NCBI GenBank assembly: GCA_903824675.1
Contig: CAIJXV010000006.1
Location: 110,695-174,694, forward strand
Length of the DNA: 64,000 bases
Source: an uncultured bacterium
Lineage (GTDB): Bacteria; Verrucomicrobiota; Kiritimatiellia; CAIKKV01; CAIJXV01
Reading direction: 5' to 3'
The first letter of the stretch is position 1, and the number at the start of each line of letters is the position of its first letter. Position numbers and translations under genes: made by a program. Below are positions 9,233 through 16,823 of the stretch, piece after piece. Below the pieces are notes generated by a model. The model was not told where the DNA came from. It did not search any database and saw nothing but the letters and a program-made list of their open reading frames with translations.

Positions 9233-10141
9233 TCACATCTTCGGATTGGCCACGAAACTGCCGCCGCGGCAGGCTTTGAGATAATTCAAGCCCCGGACTT
9301 GACCGGTCATTTCAAGATGCCCCTGATAGACGGGGTCATGCCATCCTTCGATATCAATGGATCCCTTGAAGCCGGACTTGCGAAGATCGGAAATGATATC
9401 AGTCCAATTCGAGTCGCCGAACCCGGGGGTCCGATGAAACGCGAACGGCTGGGATCCGAAGACCCCGGCGGAGCGGACCACATCCCAGTGAATGGTGCAG
9501 TCCTTGCCGTGGATATGGAACATCTTACTGGCATATTTTCGGAGTTGGGGCATGGGATCGATCAGTTTGACCATCTGGTGGCAGGGTTCCCACTCCAAGC
9601 CCAGATTGGCGGCTGGAACGGCGTCGAACATCAGATCCCAACACTCCGGCGAATGGGCGATATTCCAATCACCCCGCTGCCAGGTGCCGCCCATATCGCA
9701 GTTTTCGAAGGCGATTCGAACGCCCTTATCGGCCGCCCGTGCGGCCAGGGGGGCAAAGACTTTTTTGAAGCGGGGAATGGACTGGTCGATCGGTTTGTCG
9801 CGCAGACGACCGGCGAAGCCGGTGACGATATCGGCGCCAAACAGGTGGGCATGGTCGATGATCGTTTTCCAGCCCCGCGCGGTTTCGAGGTCGATGGGCG
9901 TGGTTTCCAAGGGATTGCCAAAGATGGAGACCGTGCTGATGGTGATGCCGGTGCCGGCGAGTTCTTCGCGGACCTCGCGGGCCAGCTTCTTGAGATCGGT
10001 CTGGCCGAGAGTTTGCCAGAAGGTCAGGCTGAAACTTTCGAATCCATGATGCTTGATTTGCCGGATATAGGCCGGGGCGGTGGGGGCGCTGACGAGGGTA
10101 CCGATCCGGATGGTTTCCTGGGTGAGGTCTGGGGTCGACAT
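9233..10141 (-). CDS. Sugar phosphate isomerase/epimerase (xylose-isomerase-like TIM barrel)
   Basis: A 302-residue AP-endonuclease-2/xylose-isomerase-like TIM barrel. Visible strands include SFSLTFWQTLGQTDLKKLAREV, GVRIAFENCDM, LGLEWEPCH (metal-binding Glu region), FHIHGKDC (His near the metal site) and SIDIEGWHD near the end. These proteins isomerise, epimerise or dehydrate keto-sugars and inosose-like cyclitols. The start follows AGGAG. It lies 38 bp downstream of the Gfo/Idh/MocA dehydrogenase on the same strand, a pairing typical of cyclitol or sugar-acid catabolism. It converges on the amidohydrolase gene with only 11 bp between the stop codons. Confidence 0.82.
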   Translation of the reverse strand: MSTPDLTQETIRIGTLVSAPTAPAYIRQIKHHGFESFSLTFWQTLGQTDLKKLAREVREELAGTGITISTVSIFGNPLETTPIDLETARGWKTIIDHAHLFGADIVTGFAGRLRDKPIDQSIPRFKKVFAPLAARAADKGVRIAFENCDMGGTWQRGDWNIAHSPECWDLMFDAVPAANLGLEWEPCHQMVKLIDPMPQLRKYASKMFHIHGKDCTIHWDVVRSAGVFGSQPFAFHRTPGFGDSNWTDIISDLRKSGFKGSIDIEGWHDPVYQGHLEMTGQVRGLNYLKACRGGSFVANPKM

Positions 10142-10179
10142 GGAGAACTCCTGGTTGTTGTTTTAACGTGACGGATGAT

Positions 10180-11208
10180 TTACGGTTTGATTTGAATGGG
10201 TTTATGGGCATCGGCGCTTTCGATCGCGCCGAAGACCATGGCTAGGCTTTTGATATTATCGGAAGCGATGGTTGCCGGCCGGGATCCGGAGCGAATGGCC
10301 TTGACGAAATCGTCGATGAGTCCCGCATGCCCGGACCGGTAGTCGGGATCGGTGGGGACGGGAAAACTGACGTCGTCGAACTCCGAGAAAAAACCACCGG
10401 TTTTTTTGACCGCCTGACACCGGAATTGGTCACCGCCATTCCAGGACGCCGAGCCCGCGGTGGCGATGGCCTGCCAATTGGATTCCCACGTGGTGTTCAG
10501 TCCTTCAGCGCACCAGCTTCCGCGATAAGTGAAGACCACGCCGTTGGACATTTCGAAAATGGCGACGGCAGAGGCATCATGGTCGTACCAGGATGATTCC
10601 GGGTTCCATTCGTGACAATAGACCGAGAGCGGGTCTGTGCCGGATAACATGCGTGCCGCATCGAAGGTGTGGATGGCCATGTCGAGTAACAGGACGTGTT
10701 TCATGCGGTCGCGGAACCCGCCGAAGTGCGCGCCGATCAAAAAATCGCAATGCAGGGTGGTCAGCTTGCCGATGCGGCCGGAGGCGATAAAATCCCGGAA
10801 GGCGGCTGCGCGTTGATCAAAGCGGCGATTTTGGATGACGGCATAAACGCGGTGGGCTTTTTCTGCGGCCGCGACCATTCGCCGGGCGTTTTCCATGCTG
10901 TCGGCGAGCGGTTTCTCGCCCAGGACATGACAACCCTGTGAGAGGGCCGTTAATACCACCTGGACATGTGCCTCCGGGATGGTGCAATCGAACACGGCAT
11001 CCGGCTTAACCGTCTTCAACATCGTGGACAAATCCTCACCGACCTGGGCAGAAGCCAGCGCGTATTTGGTTTTGTGCGCTTCGGCGGCTTCGCGGCGGAT
11101 ATCGACCAAGCCGACGATTTCGATGTCATCCCGCTGAGAGACGGGATCCAACCAGGCATTGCTGATGCCGCCGCAGCCAGCCAACACGACCCGCAATTTG
11201 TCCGTCAT
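10180..11208 (-). CDS. Gfo/Idh/MocA family NAD(P)-dependent oxidoreductase
   Basis: A 342-residue sugar or cyclitol dehydrogenase. The N-terminal Rossmann fold has the dinucleotide motif VVLAGCGGISNAWL and the family's E-K-P signature in HVLGEKPLADSMEN, where the lysine is catalytic. The C-terminal alpha/beta domain contains the substrate-side region HVLLLDMAIHTFDAARMLSG with the conserved D-x-x-x-H. Length is standard. The start follows AAGGAC. It is first of a two-gene unit with the TIM-barrel isomerase at 9233-10141; a 316-bp gap separates it from the AraC gene upstream, so it may have its own promoter there. Confidence 0.9.
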   Translation of the reverse strand: MTDKLRVVLAGCGGISNAWLDPVSQRDDIEIVGLVDIRREAAEAHKTKYALASAQVGEDLSTMLKTVKPDAVFDCTIPEAHVQVVLTALSQGCHVLGEKPLADSMENARRMVAAAEKAHRVYAVIQNRRFDQRAAAFRDFIASGRIGKLTTLHCDFLIGAHFGGFRDRMKHVLLLDMAIHTFDAARMLSGTDPLSVYCHEWNPESSWYDHDASAVAIFEMSNGVVFTYRGSWCAEGLNTTWESNWQAIATAGSASWNGGDQFRCQAVKKTGGFFSEFDDVSFPVPTDPDYRSGHAGLIDDFVKAIRSGSRPATIASDNIKSLAMVFGAIESADAHKPIQIKP

Positions 11209-11524
11209 GTTCGTGTCCTTATTCTGGGCCCAGCTAAAGGCAAGTGCCGTTTTCGGCTGGGTTATTCAACCGTTCGCTCGCAAAAACGCCTTCATTTATA
11301 GCATTCTGTATCAGGCCAATCCAAGTATTTTAACGACCATGCAAGAGCAGCCGTGCGATACGCCCGGCTATACAGGGAGGCGGAGTCGGTAAAGCCAGAC
11401 CTAGGGGGTGGCTTTCGGGGAGATAAGCCAGGAGATCCTTCGATTACGCTGGTTCGGCCTCGCTCACCACAGGTCAGGACGGGTAGGCGTGGCTGAACTA
11501 TATGTCTTTCCGGTTGCCGAATCA
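11209..11524. other. Intergenic region upstream of the oxidoreductase operon
   Basis: 316 bp between the AraC regulator and the Gfo/Idh/MocA gene, both on the minus strand. It probably holds the promoter and operator for the two-gene operon. A short dyad AAGCCA ... TGGCTT lies at 11392-11414 and might serve the end of the AraC transcript. No gene is recognisable. Confidence 0.35.
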
Positions 11525-12730
11525 TCACGCCCGTCCGGCCCGGCGATAGCGGGCCGGGGTGATGCCCGTCAGGCGTCGAAAATGCTTGATGAAATAGCTT
11601 TGGTCGCCAAATCCGACCTCATAGGCGATTTCCGTGCAGGGCTGGTCGGTTTCTTCCAGTAATTTGCGCGCCCGCTGGATGCGGATTTCATGCAGGATTT
11701 GAATGAAGGTTTTGCCGGTATGATTTTTAATTAAATGGGCGATGCGGTAGGGGCTCAATCCCACTTCGTGCGCGGCATCCGTCAGGGTCAGTGGTTTGGC
11801 GAAATCCCGCCGGATAAAATCGAGTGCCCGGGCCACATGGGTGTTGGTTCGGTTGAACCCATGGACATAGATGCCTTCGATGAAGTCGTTGAGGGCACCG
11901 GTCAGCACATGCGACAAATCCTCGAAATCGCGGGCGCGGATCAAGCGCTCCATCCACTGGTGATTGCGCTCGATCAGGGGTTCCAGGGCGGGGCTGTCTT
12001 CGATGGCTGCGCGGGTCAGGTATCCCATCATTTCAATCGCCCGGGCCCTCAAAAGAGCCAGTCGTGGCGAACTCATGTACATCGCGGCCAACATCTCGTT
12101 GAGGACCCGTCGGGCGCCTTCCGGGTCCCCGGCGCGGATCAGGGAGAGCAGAATGCGTTCTTTTTCAAAGGGGTAGGCGTTGGCTTCCCCGCGTTTCTTC
12201 TGATCTTCGATGGCTTCAGCGATCTGCTTTTGCTGTTGCAGGCGCAATCGGTTTTCCGGAAGCAGGATTGGCTTCCACCCGCTGATCCGGTAGAAAATAG
12301 CCTCCAGATCCCGCCCGGCAGTTTCGACCCGTTCGGGAGGCCAGACCGGCAGACGGTCGAGATAAGCGCTGGCCGCCGCGGAGGTGAGGCCCAGGCCGGT
12401 CAGATATTCGATTCCCGGGCCGCGAGCCGCGACGCGATCAGTGCAGAGCACCTCGCCGCCGATCAGCGCGGCATGGATGATGCGCTGGTCTTCGAGTGCG
12501 ATCACCCAACTGGTGATGACGGGGCCCAGCGCAAAGATAAACGGGACGCCCAGGTTGACGCATTCGTGTAGAGCGTAGGCGCGCTCGCGCCGGATTCGCG
12601 AGAAGGCGGCTAAGGGATCGTTTCCGGCGTCGATGCGCCCGTTAAGATCCATCAGACGAGGCCGGACGCCATAGGCGGCCTGGCAGGTCCGGATCACCTC
12701 AGTCAAGGTGCGTTTCGATAAAATGGCCAC
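11525..12730 (-). CDS. AraC-family regulator with N-terminal PocR sensory domain
   Basis: A 401-residue one-component regulator. Residues 1-165 match the PocR ligand-binding fold (LTEVIRTCQAAYGVRPRLMD opening, later VPFIFALGPVITSWVI and ALIGGEVLC), which senses small molecules such as hydrocarbon derivatives. The middle is helical, and residues about 300-400 are the double helix-turn-helix AraC domain (LTLTDAAHEVGLSPYRIAHL and CTEIAYEVGFGDQSYFIKHF). It starts 17 bp after the TIM-barrel gene at 12748-13503 and is probably co-transcribed with it. It is the obvious candidate controller of the surrounding sugar genes; its ligand is unknown. Confidence 0.88.
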   Translation of the reverse strand: MAILSKRTLTEVIRTCQAAYGVRPRLMDLNGRIDAGNDPLAAFSRIRRERAYALHECVNLGVPFIFALGPVITSWVIALEDQRIIHAALIGGEVLCTDRVAARGPGIEYLTGLGLTSAAASAYLDRLPVWPPERVETAGRDLEAIFYRISGWKPILLPENRLRLQQQKQIAEAIEDQKKRGEANAYPFEKERILLSLIRAGDPEGARRVLNEMLAAMYMSSPRLALLRARAIEMMGYLTRAAIEDSPALEPLIERNHQWMERLIRARDFEDLSHVLTGALNDFIEGIYVHGFNRTNTHVARALDFIRRDFAKPLTLTDAAHEVGLSPYRIAHLIKNHTGKTFIQILHEIRIQRARKLLEETDQPCTEIAYEVGFGDQSYFIKHFRRLTGITPARYRRAGRA

Positions 12731-12747
12731 GGCGTCTCGTCCGGCGA

Positions 12748-13503
12748 TCAGATTCGTCCGCGGGCCAGGCGGTTAGAGGTCAGATAGCGATAACTGGCGG
12801 CGACCGCCTCACGCATATCGGTGGCGCAGGAATCCAGTTCAACGACCAGCCATTCGACCTGGTTGAGATCTGCGGCGGCGATACAGGCCGGGATATCCAT
12901 CTTGCCGGAGCCGACGGCGACATGGGGAACGTCCCGGACCAGGGTTCCGTCTTTCACATGCAGGAGAACGGTCCGGTCGCGCAGACGGCGAATTTGTTCG
13001 GCGGGATTGCAGGCGCCAAAATTGGCGGCCCAATAAATATCCAGTTCAATTTTGACCCGGGGGCAAAGCTCGAGCAGATAATCATAGGCGAGTCGTCCGT
13101 CGATGGTATTGAATTCCCAGTAATGATTGTGGAGTGCGAGGGTAATACCGGCCGGGGCGAGTTGATCGATCATGAAATTGACCGTGTCGGCGGTGGCTTT
13201 GATGGTGTCGAGGGTTTTGAAATCATCCGGACCGAAGCCGCCAATGGCGGTTTTCAGCTTGAGCGCAAGAGTGGTGTCGATGACCTCTTTCAGGTTATTG
13301 CGATTGGGCCAGGGACCATGATTGGAGGAGACCACGAGACCGAGGTCGGAGATGATTTTGAGAAATTCGGTGGGTTTGAGATCGTAAAGACCGGCGGGTT
13401 CGACGCCAACATAGCCCATGGCGGCGACGGCTTTGAGAACACCGATGAAATCCTTAGCGGCCGCTTCGCGCAATGAATAGAGCTGGACACTGATTGGTTT
13501 CAT
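12748..13503 (-). CDS. Sugar phosphate isomerase/epimerase (TIM barrel)
   Basis: A 251-residue xylose-isomerase-like TIM barrel beginning MKPISVQLYSLREAAAKDF, a typical opening for this family (xxQLYSLR). Later strands include MGYVGVEPAG, GITLALHNHYWEF, VKIELDIYWA (metal-binding region), LLHVKDGTL and WLVVELDSC near the end. The ATG at 13503 is preceded by AGGAG and was chosen over an upstream frame opening at 13617 that adds non-family sequence. It is paralogous to the proteins at 9233-10141 and, more closely by opening and end motifs, to 63220-63981. It leads into the AraC-regulator gene. Confidence 0.86.
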   Translation of the reverse strand: MKPISVQLYSLREAAAKDFIGVLKAVAAMGYVGVEPAGLYDLKPTEFLKIISDLGLVVSSNHGPWPNRNNLKEVIDTTLALKLKTAIGGFGPDDFKTLDTIKATADTVNFMIDQLAPAGITLALHNHYWEFNTIDGRLAYDYLLELCPRVKIELDIYWAANFGACNPAEQIRRLRDRTVLLHVKDGTLVRDVPHVAVGSGKMDIPACIAAADLNQVEWLVVELDSCATDMREAVAASYRYLTSNRLARGRI

Positions 13504-13646
13504 GAGATGCCGTCTCCTTTTCTGGGGATTTCCCCCCGGGGATCGAATAGGCGGACAGTTATACGGCGGGTAAGGCTGTTGGGTCAAGGAAGATCGGCCC
13601 CTTGGCCCTCCGGTCACCCGCCGGATTTAGATGGGAATTTCGTGCG

Positions 13647-14660
13647 TCATGATTTCCCTGTATAATCCCGGAAGGTCTCCTGGAAACGGGCCAACATCGG
13701 GATGCGGTCGAATTCGCGTCCGGTTTCAGTGGCGGCTTCGGCGGCGCGGTCATACTGCCGGCGCAGGGAGGACACGGCGCTATCGAGGGCGGAGAGGGTG
13801 AGGGATCCGACGACTTCGCCGCATTGTTTCGCCCGCACATCATCGGCCAAGGCGAGGGTTTCACTGACGATGACCGGCCGTCCGGCGGCCAGCGATTCGA
13901 GCAGGGAATGGGGGTAGGCCTTGAGCAGGCGATTGTGTGCTGCGAGCCCGACGGTGGCATGACAGCGGGCGAGGAGGGTTCGGATATCGGTTTTGGAATC
14001 GATGACTTCAACCCGTGTGGTTAAACCCTTCCGATGCAAAAGGCGATTGAGCGTGGCGCGTTGGTAACCCCGCCAGAGGAGGATAAGCCGGAGGTCCGGA
14101 TGATGAACCAGGAGATCAAAGAGGAGATCGAAGCCCTTCAGGTGGAATTGTTCGCGGGTCCAGGGAGCCGATCCAGCCAATAGGACGAAGGGTTTGGGCG
14201 GGGGGGGCGGAGGGATGATTTCAAAGCCCGTCAAATCGATTCCGGGCCGGATATATCGGACATCGGCCATCCCCCATTTTTGAGCCAGCTTTTCATCGCG
14301 GCGATTGTTGACGATCAGGTGGATACGGGTGCGAAAATGAGGAGGGGGCGGTGCGGAGGGGTCGAGACCCGCGAGGACCTGATAGCAGATGGGTTTGCGC
14401 AGGGTAGCCAGGTAGGGGAAGGCGTAACCGGTGGCGTAGGCGACGAAATGGAGGTCGCAGGAGTGTTCCCGGGCGCGCAATTCGAAATAGCGGTGCAACC
14501 CGTAAATCGGGCGGGGGATCCAACGCGAAGGGAAGGGAAGGGGAAAAAGCGGGAGGATGGTTCCGCCACAGGAGTCGCGCAGGGCTTCCAAATCCTGGAA
14601 AGCGGCATCGGTTCCAGGAATGCGGGGCGGGGGTGAGAGGGCATGGAAAAGAATGTTCAT
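13647..14660 (-). CDS. Glycosyltransferase, GT4-like (GT-B fold)
   Basis: A 337-residue glycosyltransferase starting MNILFHALSPPPRIPGTDAA. The C-terminal half carries the GT4 signature: LLAGSAPWTREQFHLKGFDL followed later by HSLLESLAAGRPVIVSETLA, the E-x-x-x-x-G-x-P region that binds the nucleotide-sugar. The frame opens upstream to 15056, but that part is antisense-like to the preceding gene; the ATG at 14660 overlaps the upstream stop by ATGA, showing translational coupling. It is the last of three glycosyltransferase genes in one transcript and probably adds a sugar to a surface polysaccharide or glycolipid. The sugar is unknown. Confidence 0.82.
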   Translation of the reverse strand: MNILFHALSPPPRIPGTDAAFQDLEALRDSCGGTILPLFPLPFPSRWIPRPIYGLHRYFELRAREHSCDLHFVAYATGYAFPYLATLRKPICYQVLAGLDPSAPPPPHFRTRIHLIVNNRRDEKLAQKWGMADVRYIRPGIDLTGFEIIPPPPPPKPFVLLAGSAPWTREQFHLKGFDLLFDLLVHHPDLRLILLWRGYQRATLNRLLHRKGLTTRVEVIDSKTDIRTLLARCHATVGLAAHNRLLKAYPHSLLESLAAGRPVIVSETLALADDVRAKQCGEVVGSLTLSALDSAVSSLRRQYDRAAEAATETGREFDRIPMLARFQETFRDYTGKS

Positions 14661-15661
14661 GTGCGTCCTGCCGGCTTGTTTCGCCATGGGAAAGCCGAGC
14701 GTAAAGGGCGTTCGGGCGCAAAGGCGATCAACCAGGATTCGACCTGATGGACGGGTACGCGGCGCAAGGAAGCGATGCGGCGGCGTTCCCGCAGGAGATG
14801 CGGAATGTGGGGCACGACCATCAACCAACCGCAGATGACCTGAAGGGGGCGTCGGTAGGCGATCAGGTAATACCCCTGGCCATAGAGGATTTGGAGCGCA
14901 TGACGCAAGAGCGCGTGGACGGGCAGGTTTTTCAGCAGAAGCAAGATCCGGTTGCGGGTGATGAGCCGTACGTAACGGGCGTGGGGAAGCCCGGCTCCAT
15001 GTCCTTGGTGCAAGATGACGGCTTCCGGCGCATAGTCGAACCGGAATCCCATCCATCGTCCCCGGAATCCCAAGTCGACATCCTCGAGGTAGGCGAAGAA
15101 GCGTTCGTCGAATAAACCGACTTCTTCAAGAAAGGAGCGTCGGTACATTGCGGCGCCGGCGCAGGGGGAGAAAATGCTGGCGGATTGGTTGAATTCCGAG
15201 GTGGGAAGACCGTGGCCGCGCTTGGCGGCCATGCCTTGCCAGGAGAGCACGTCGCCGGCATTTTCGATCCGGGTCGGATCGGCCATATCGACCATGCACG
15301 AGGCGATGCCGGCGACCTGGGCGGGGGCTGCGACCAAGGTTCGGGCCAGAACGGCTAACCAGTCGGGTGTCGGTCGGGTATCGGTGTTGAGGAGGGCGAT
15401 GAAGGATGCCCGGGTCTGTCGTATCCCGGCATTGACGGCGGCGGCAAAGCCGCGATTGACCGGAAATTGGATCACGCGGAGAGAGGGGCAGGCAGCCTTG
15501 GCGAGGGCAGGGGATCCGTCGGTGGATCCATTGTCGACCAGGATGATTTCGCTGGGGCGGAGGGTCTGGTTGTCCAAGGCGGCCAGGCAGGCGGGAAGCC
15601 AGCGGGCGCCATTCCAATTCGGAATGATGACGGCGATATCAGGGGGTGATGAAATAGTCAT
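14657..15661 (-). CDS. Glycosyltransferase family 2 protein (rhamnosyltransferase-like)
   Basis: A GT-A transferase of about 334 residues. It has the N-terminal nucleotide-binding motif VIIPNWNGARWLPACLAALD with VDNGSTDGS, the D-x-D-like LLNTDTRPTPDWL, and the late E-D-V-D motif AYLEDVDLGFRGRWMGF typical of the WbbL/rhamnosyltransferase-like GT2 subgroup. The C-terminal region has hydrophobic, Arg-rich helices. The start is either 15661 (MTISSPPD) or 15691; I chose the former for a smaller overlap with the upstream gene. It overlaps the GT4 gene by four bases. Confidence 0.85.
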   Translation of the reverse strand: MTISSPPDIAVIIPNWNGARWLPACLAALDNQTLRPSEIILVDNGSTDGSPALAKAACPSLRVIQFPVNRGFAAAVNAGIRQTRASFIALLNTDTRPTPDWLAVLARTLVAAPAQVAGIASCMVDMADPTRIENAGDVLSWQGMAAKRGHGLPTSEFNQSASIFSPCAGAAMYRRSFLEEVGLFDERFFAYLEDVDLGFRGRWMGFRFDYAPEAVILHQGHGAGLPHARYVRLITRNRILLLLKNLPVHALLRHALQILYGQGYYLIAYRRPLQVICGWLMVVPHIPHLLRERRRIASLRRVPVHQVESWLIAFAPERPLRSAFPWRNKPAGRT

Positions 15662-16547
15662 GGTGCGAACCGAAACGGCCGGTGAGTCCATCGCGCAAGG
15701 CCAGGTAGATGGCGCGAAGTCGTCCCATCCGGCCGGTCAGCAGGGCGAGGAGGGCCATGAGTTGTGCGAGTAGAACCCAATACAGATTGAGCGGGACGGC
15801 GGCACGGGGATAAAACTTCCGGATATACAGGAAACGATTGCGGAGTGAGTAATAGAGATAAAGGGTTGCGCGCAGGGGGCTTTCGCCGGAGTTGTGCTCG
15901 GCCCGCGCGGCGGGAAGTACTGCGCATCCGAATCCAGCCTTATGGGCCCGGCGGCAAAAATCGGCGATTTCGCCACTAAAGAAATAGGTTTCGTCCAGAT
16001 CGCCGACCGATTCAAAGACCCGGTCGCGAATCAGCACAACAGTTCCCGGAACATAGGCGCAGAAGAGGACGGCCGGATCGAAAGGAGAGACCGAAGGGGG
16101 GGGGTGCGGCACCCGGCACCGGGTATCCAGATGAAAGGCGATATTGCGGCCACCAGCATCAACGCGGACCTGGTGACCGTGGTATTCCGTCAAGATGGGG
16201 CCGACGATTCCCAGGTGCGGGTTTTCTTCCAGGCGGGAGATCAGTCGTTCCGCATCTTCTTCGGGAATGCGGGCATCCGTGTTGAGGAATAAAAAAGCGT
16301 CATACCCGTCCGGTCTCAATACAGCCAGGGCGGCGTTCAGTCCGCCGGCATAGCCCAGGTTGCGCGGGTTGATCAGAATACGTTCGGTCTGGCAAAGGGA
16401 CAATAAGGTGGCGCGATCGGAATCGGTGGACCCGTTATCGACCAGGCACAAATCGGGGTGCAAGCGATGCCAGCGACGCAGGGCTCGGACGGTTTCCGCC
16501 GTTTGCTCTGCAGAATTCCAATTGAGGAGAATGACGGCCCATTTCAT
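15639..16547 (-). CDS. Glycosyltransferase family 2 protein
   Basis: A 302-residue GT2 enzyme beginning MKWAVILLNWNSAEQTAETV, with VDNGSTDSDR, the metal site FLFLNTDARIPEED and the acceptor-side motif YFFSGEIADFCRRAHKAGFG. C-terminal hydrophobic segments (PLNLYWVLLAQLMALLALLT) suggest membrane association. It is the first gene of the three-transferase set (16547 to 13647) and overlaps the next by about 20 bases. No flippase or polymerase genes lie nearby, so the product could be a short glycan on lipid or protein rather than a full O-antigen; that is inference. Confidence 0.85.
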   Translation of the reverse strand: MKWAVILLNWNSAEQTAETVRALRRWHRLHPDLCLVDNGSTDSDRATLLSLCQTERILINPRNLGYAGGLNAALAVLRPDGYDAFLFLNTDARIPEEDAERLISRLEENPHLGIVGPILTEYHGHQVRVDAGGRNIAFHLDTRCRVPHPPPSVSPFDPAVLFCAYVPGTVVLIRDRVFESVGDLDETYFFSGEIADFCRRAHKAGFGCAVLPAARAEHNSGESPLRATLYLYYSLRNRFLYIRKFYPRAAVPLNLYWVLLAQLMALLALLTGRMGRLRAIYLALRDGLTGRFGSHHDYFITP

Positions 16548-16823
16548 ATTTTTGTGCAGGTTGTTCAGATGGCCGACGAAGGCTGTTCAGACCGATGCTT
16601 TTAGCTGTCTGTTTACACCATGCCCGGGTTGGGGTCAAATTGAAACCTTTTACTCTTTAAGGAGAAAAGGAAGTAGTATCCACCTCGGGACTCCCCACGT
16701 CTTAAGCGAATCCCGAGTCAGTCGGGCTTTCTGGCCCCCTCTGGGGCTCCCACTCGGAACACCCGATTACATTAAGGAGTGGAGCCGGCAGGCATGATCG
16801 CGGTCGTTAATTTTTCCAAAAAT

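Noticed and set aside
9299-10171. A 290-codon plus-strand frame opposite the TIM-barrel isomerase
   Set aside because: The minus-strand protein has clear family motifs and a good ribosome binding site, while this frame has none.
11735-12571. A 278-codon plus-strand frame opposite the AraC regulator
   Set aside because: The same reasoning: the regulator shows clear PocR and HTH domains; this frame is a shadow.
14661-15056. The upstream extension of the GT4-like gene to 15056
   Set aside because: It lies within another frame of the GT2 gene and lacks transferase sequence; MNILFHALSPPPRIPGTDAA at 14660 is the credible start.
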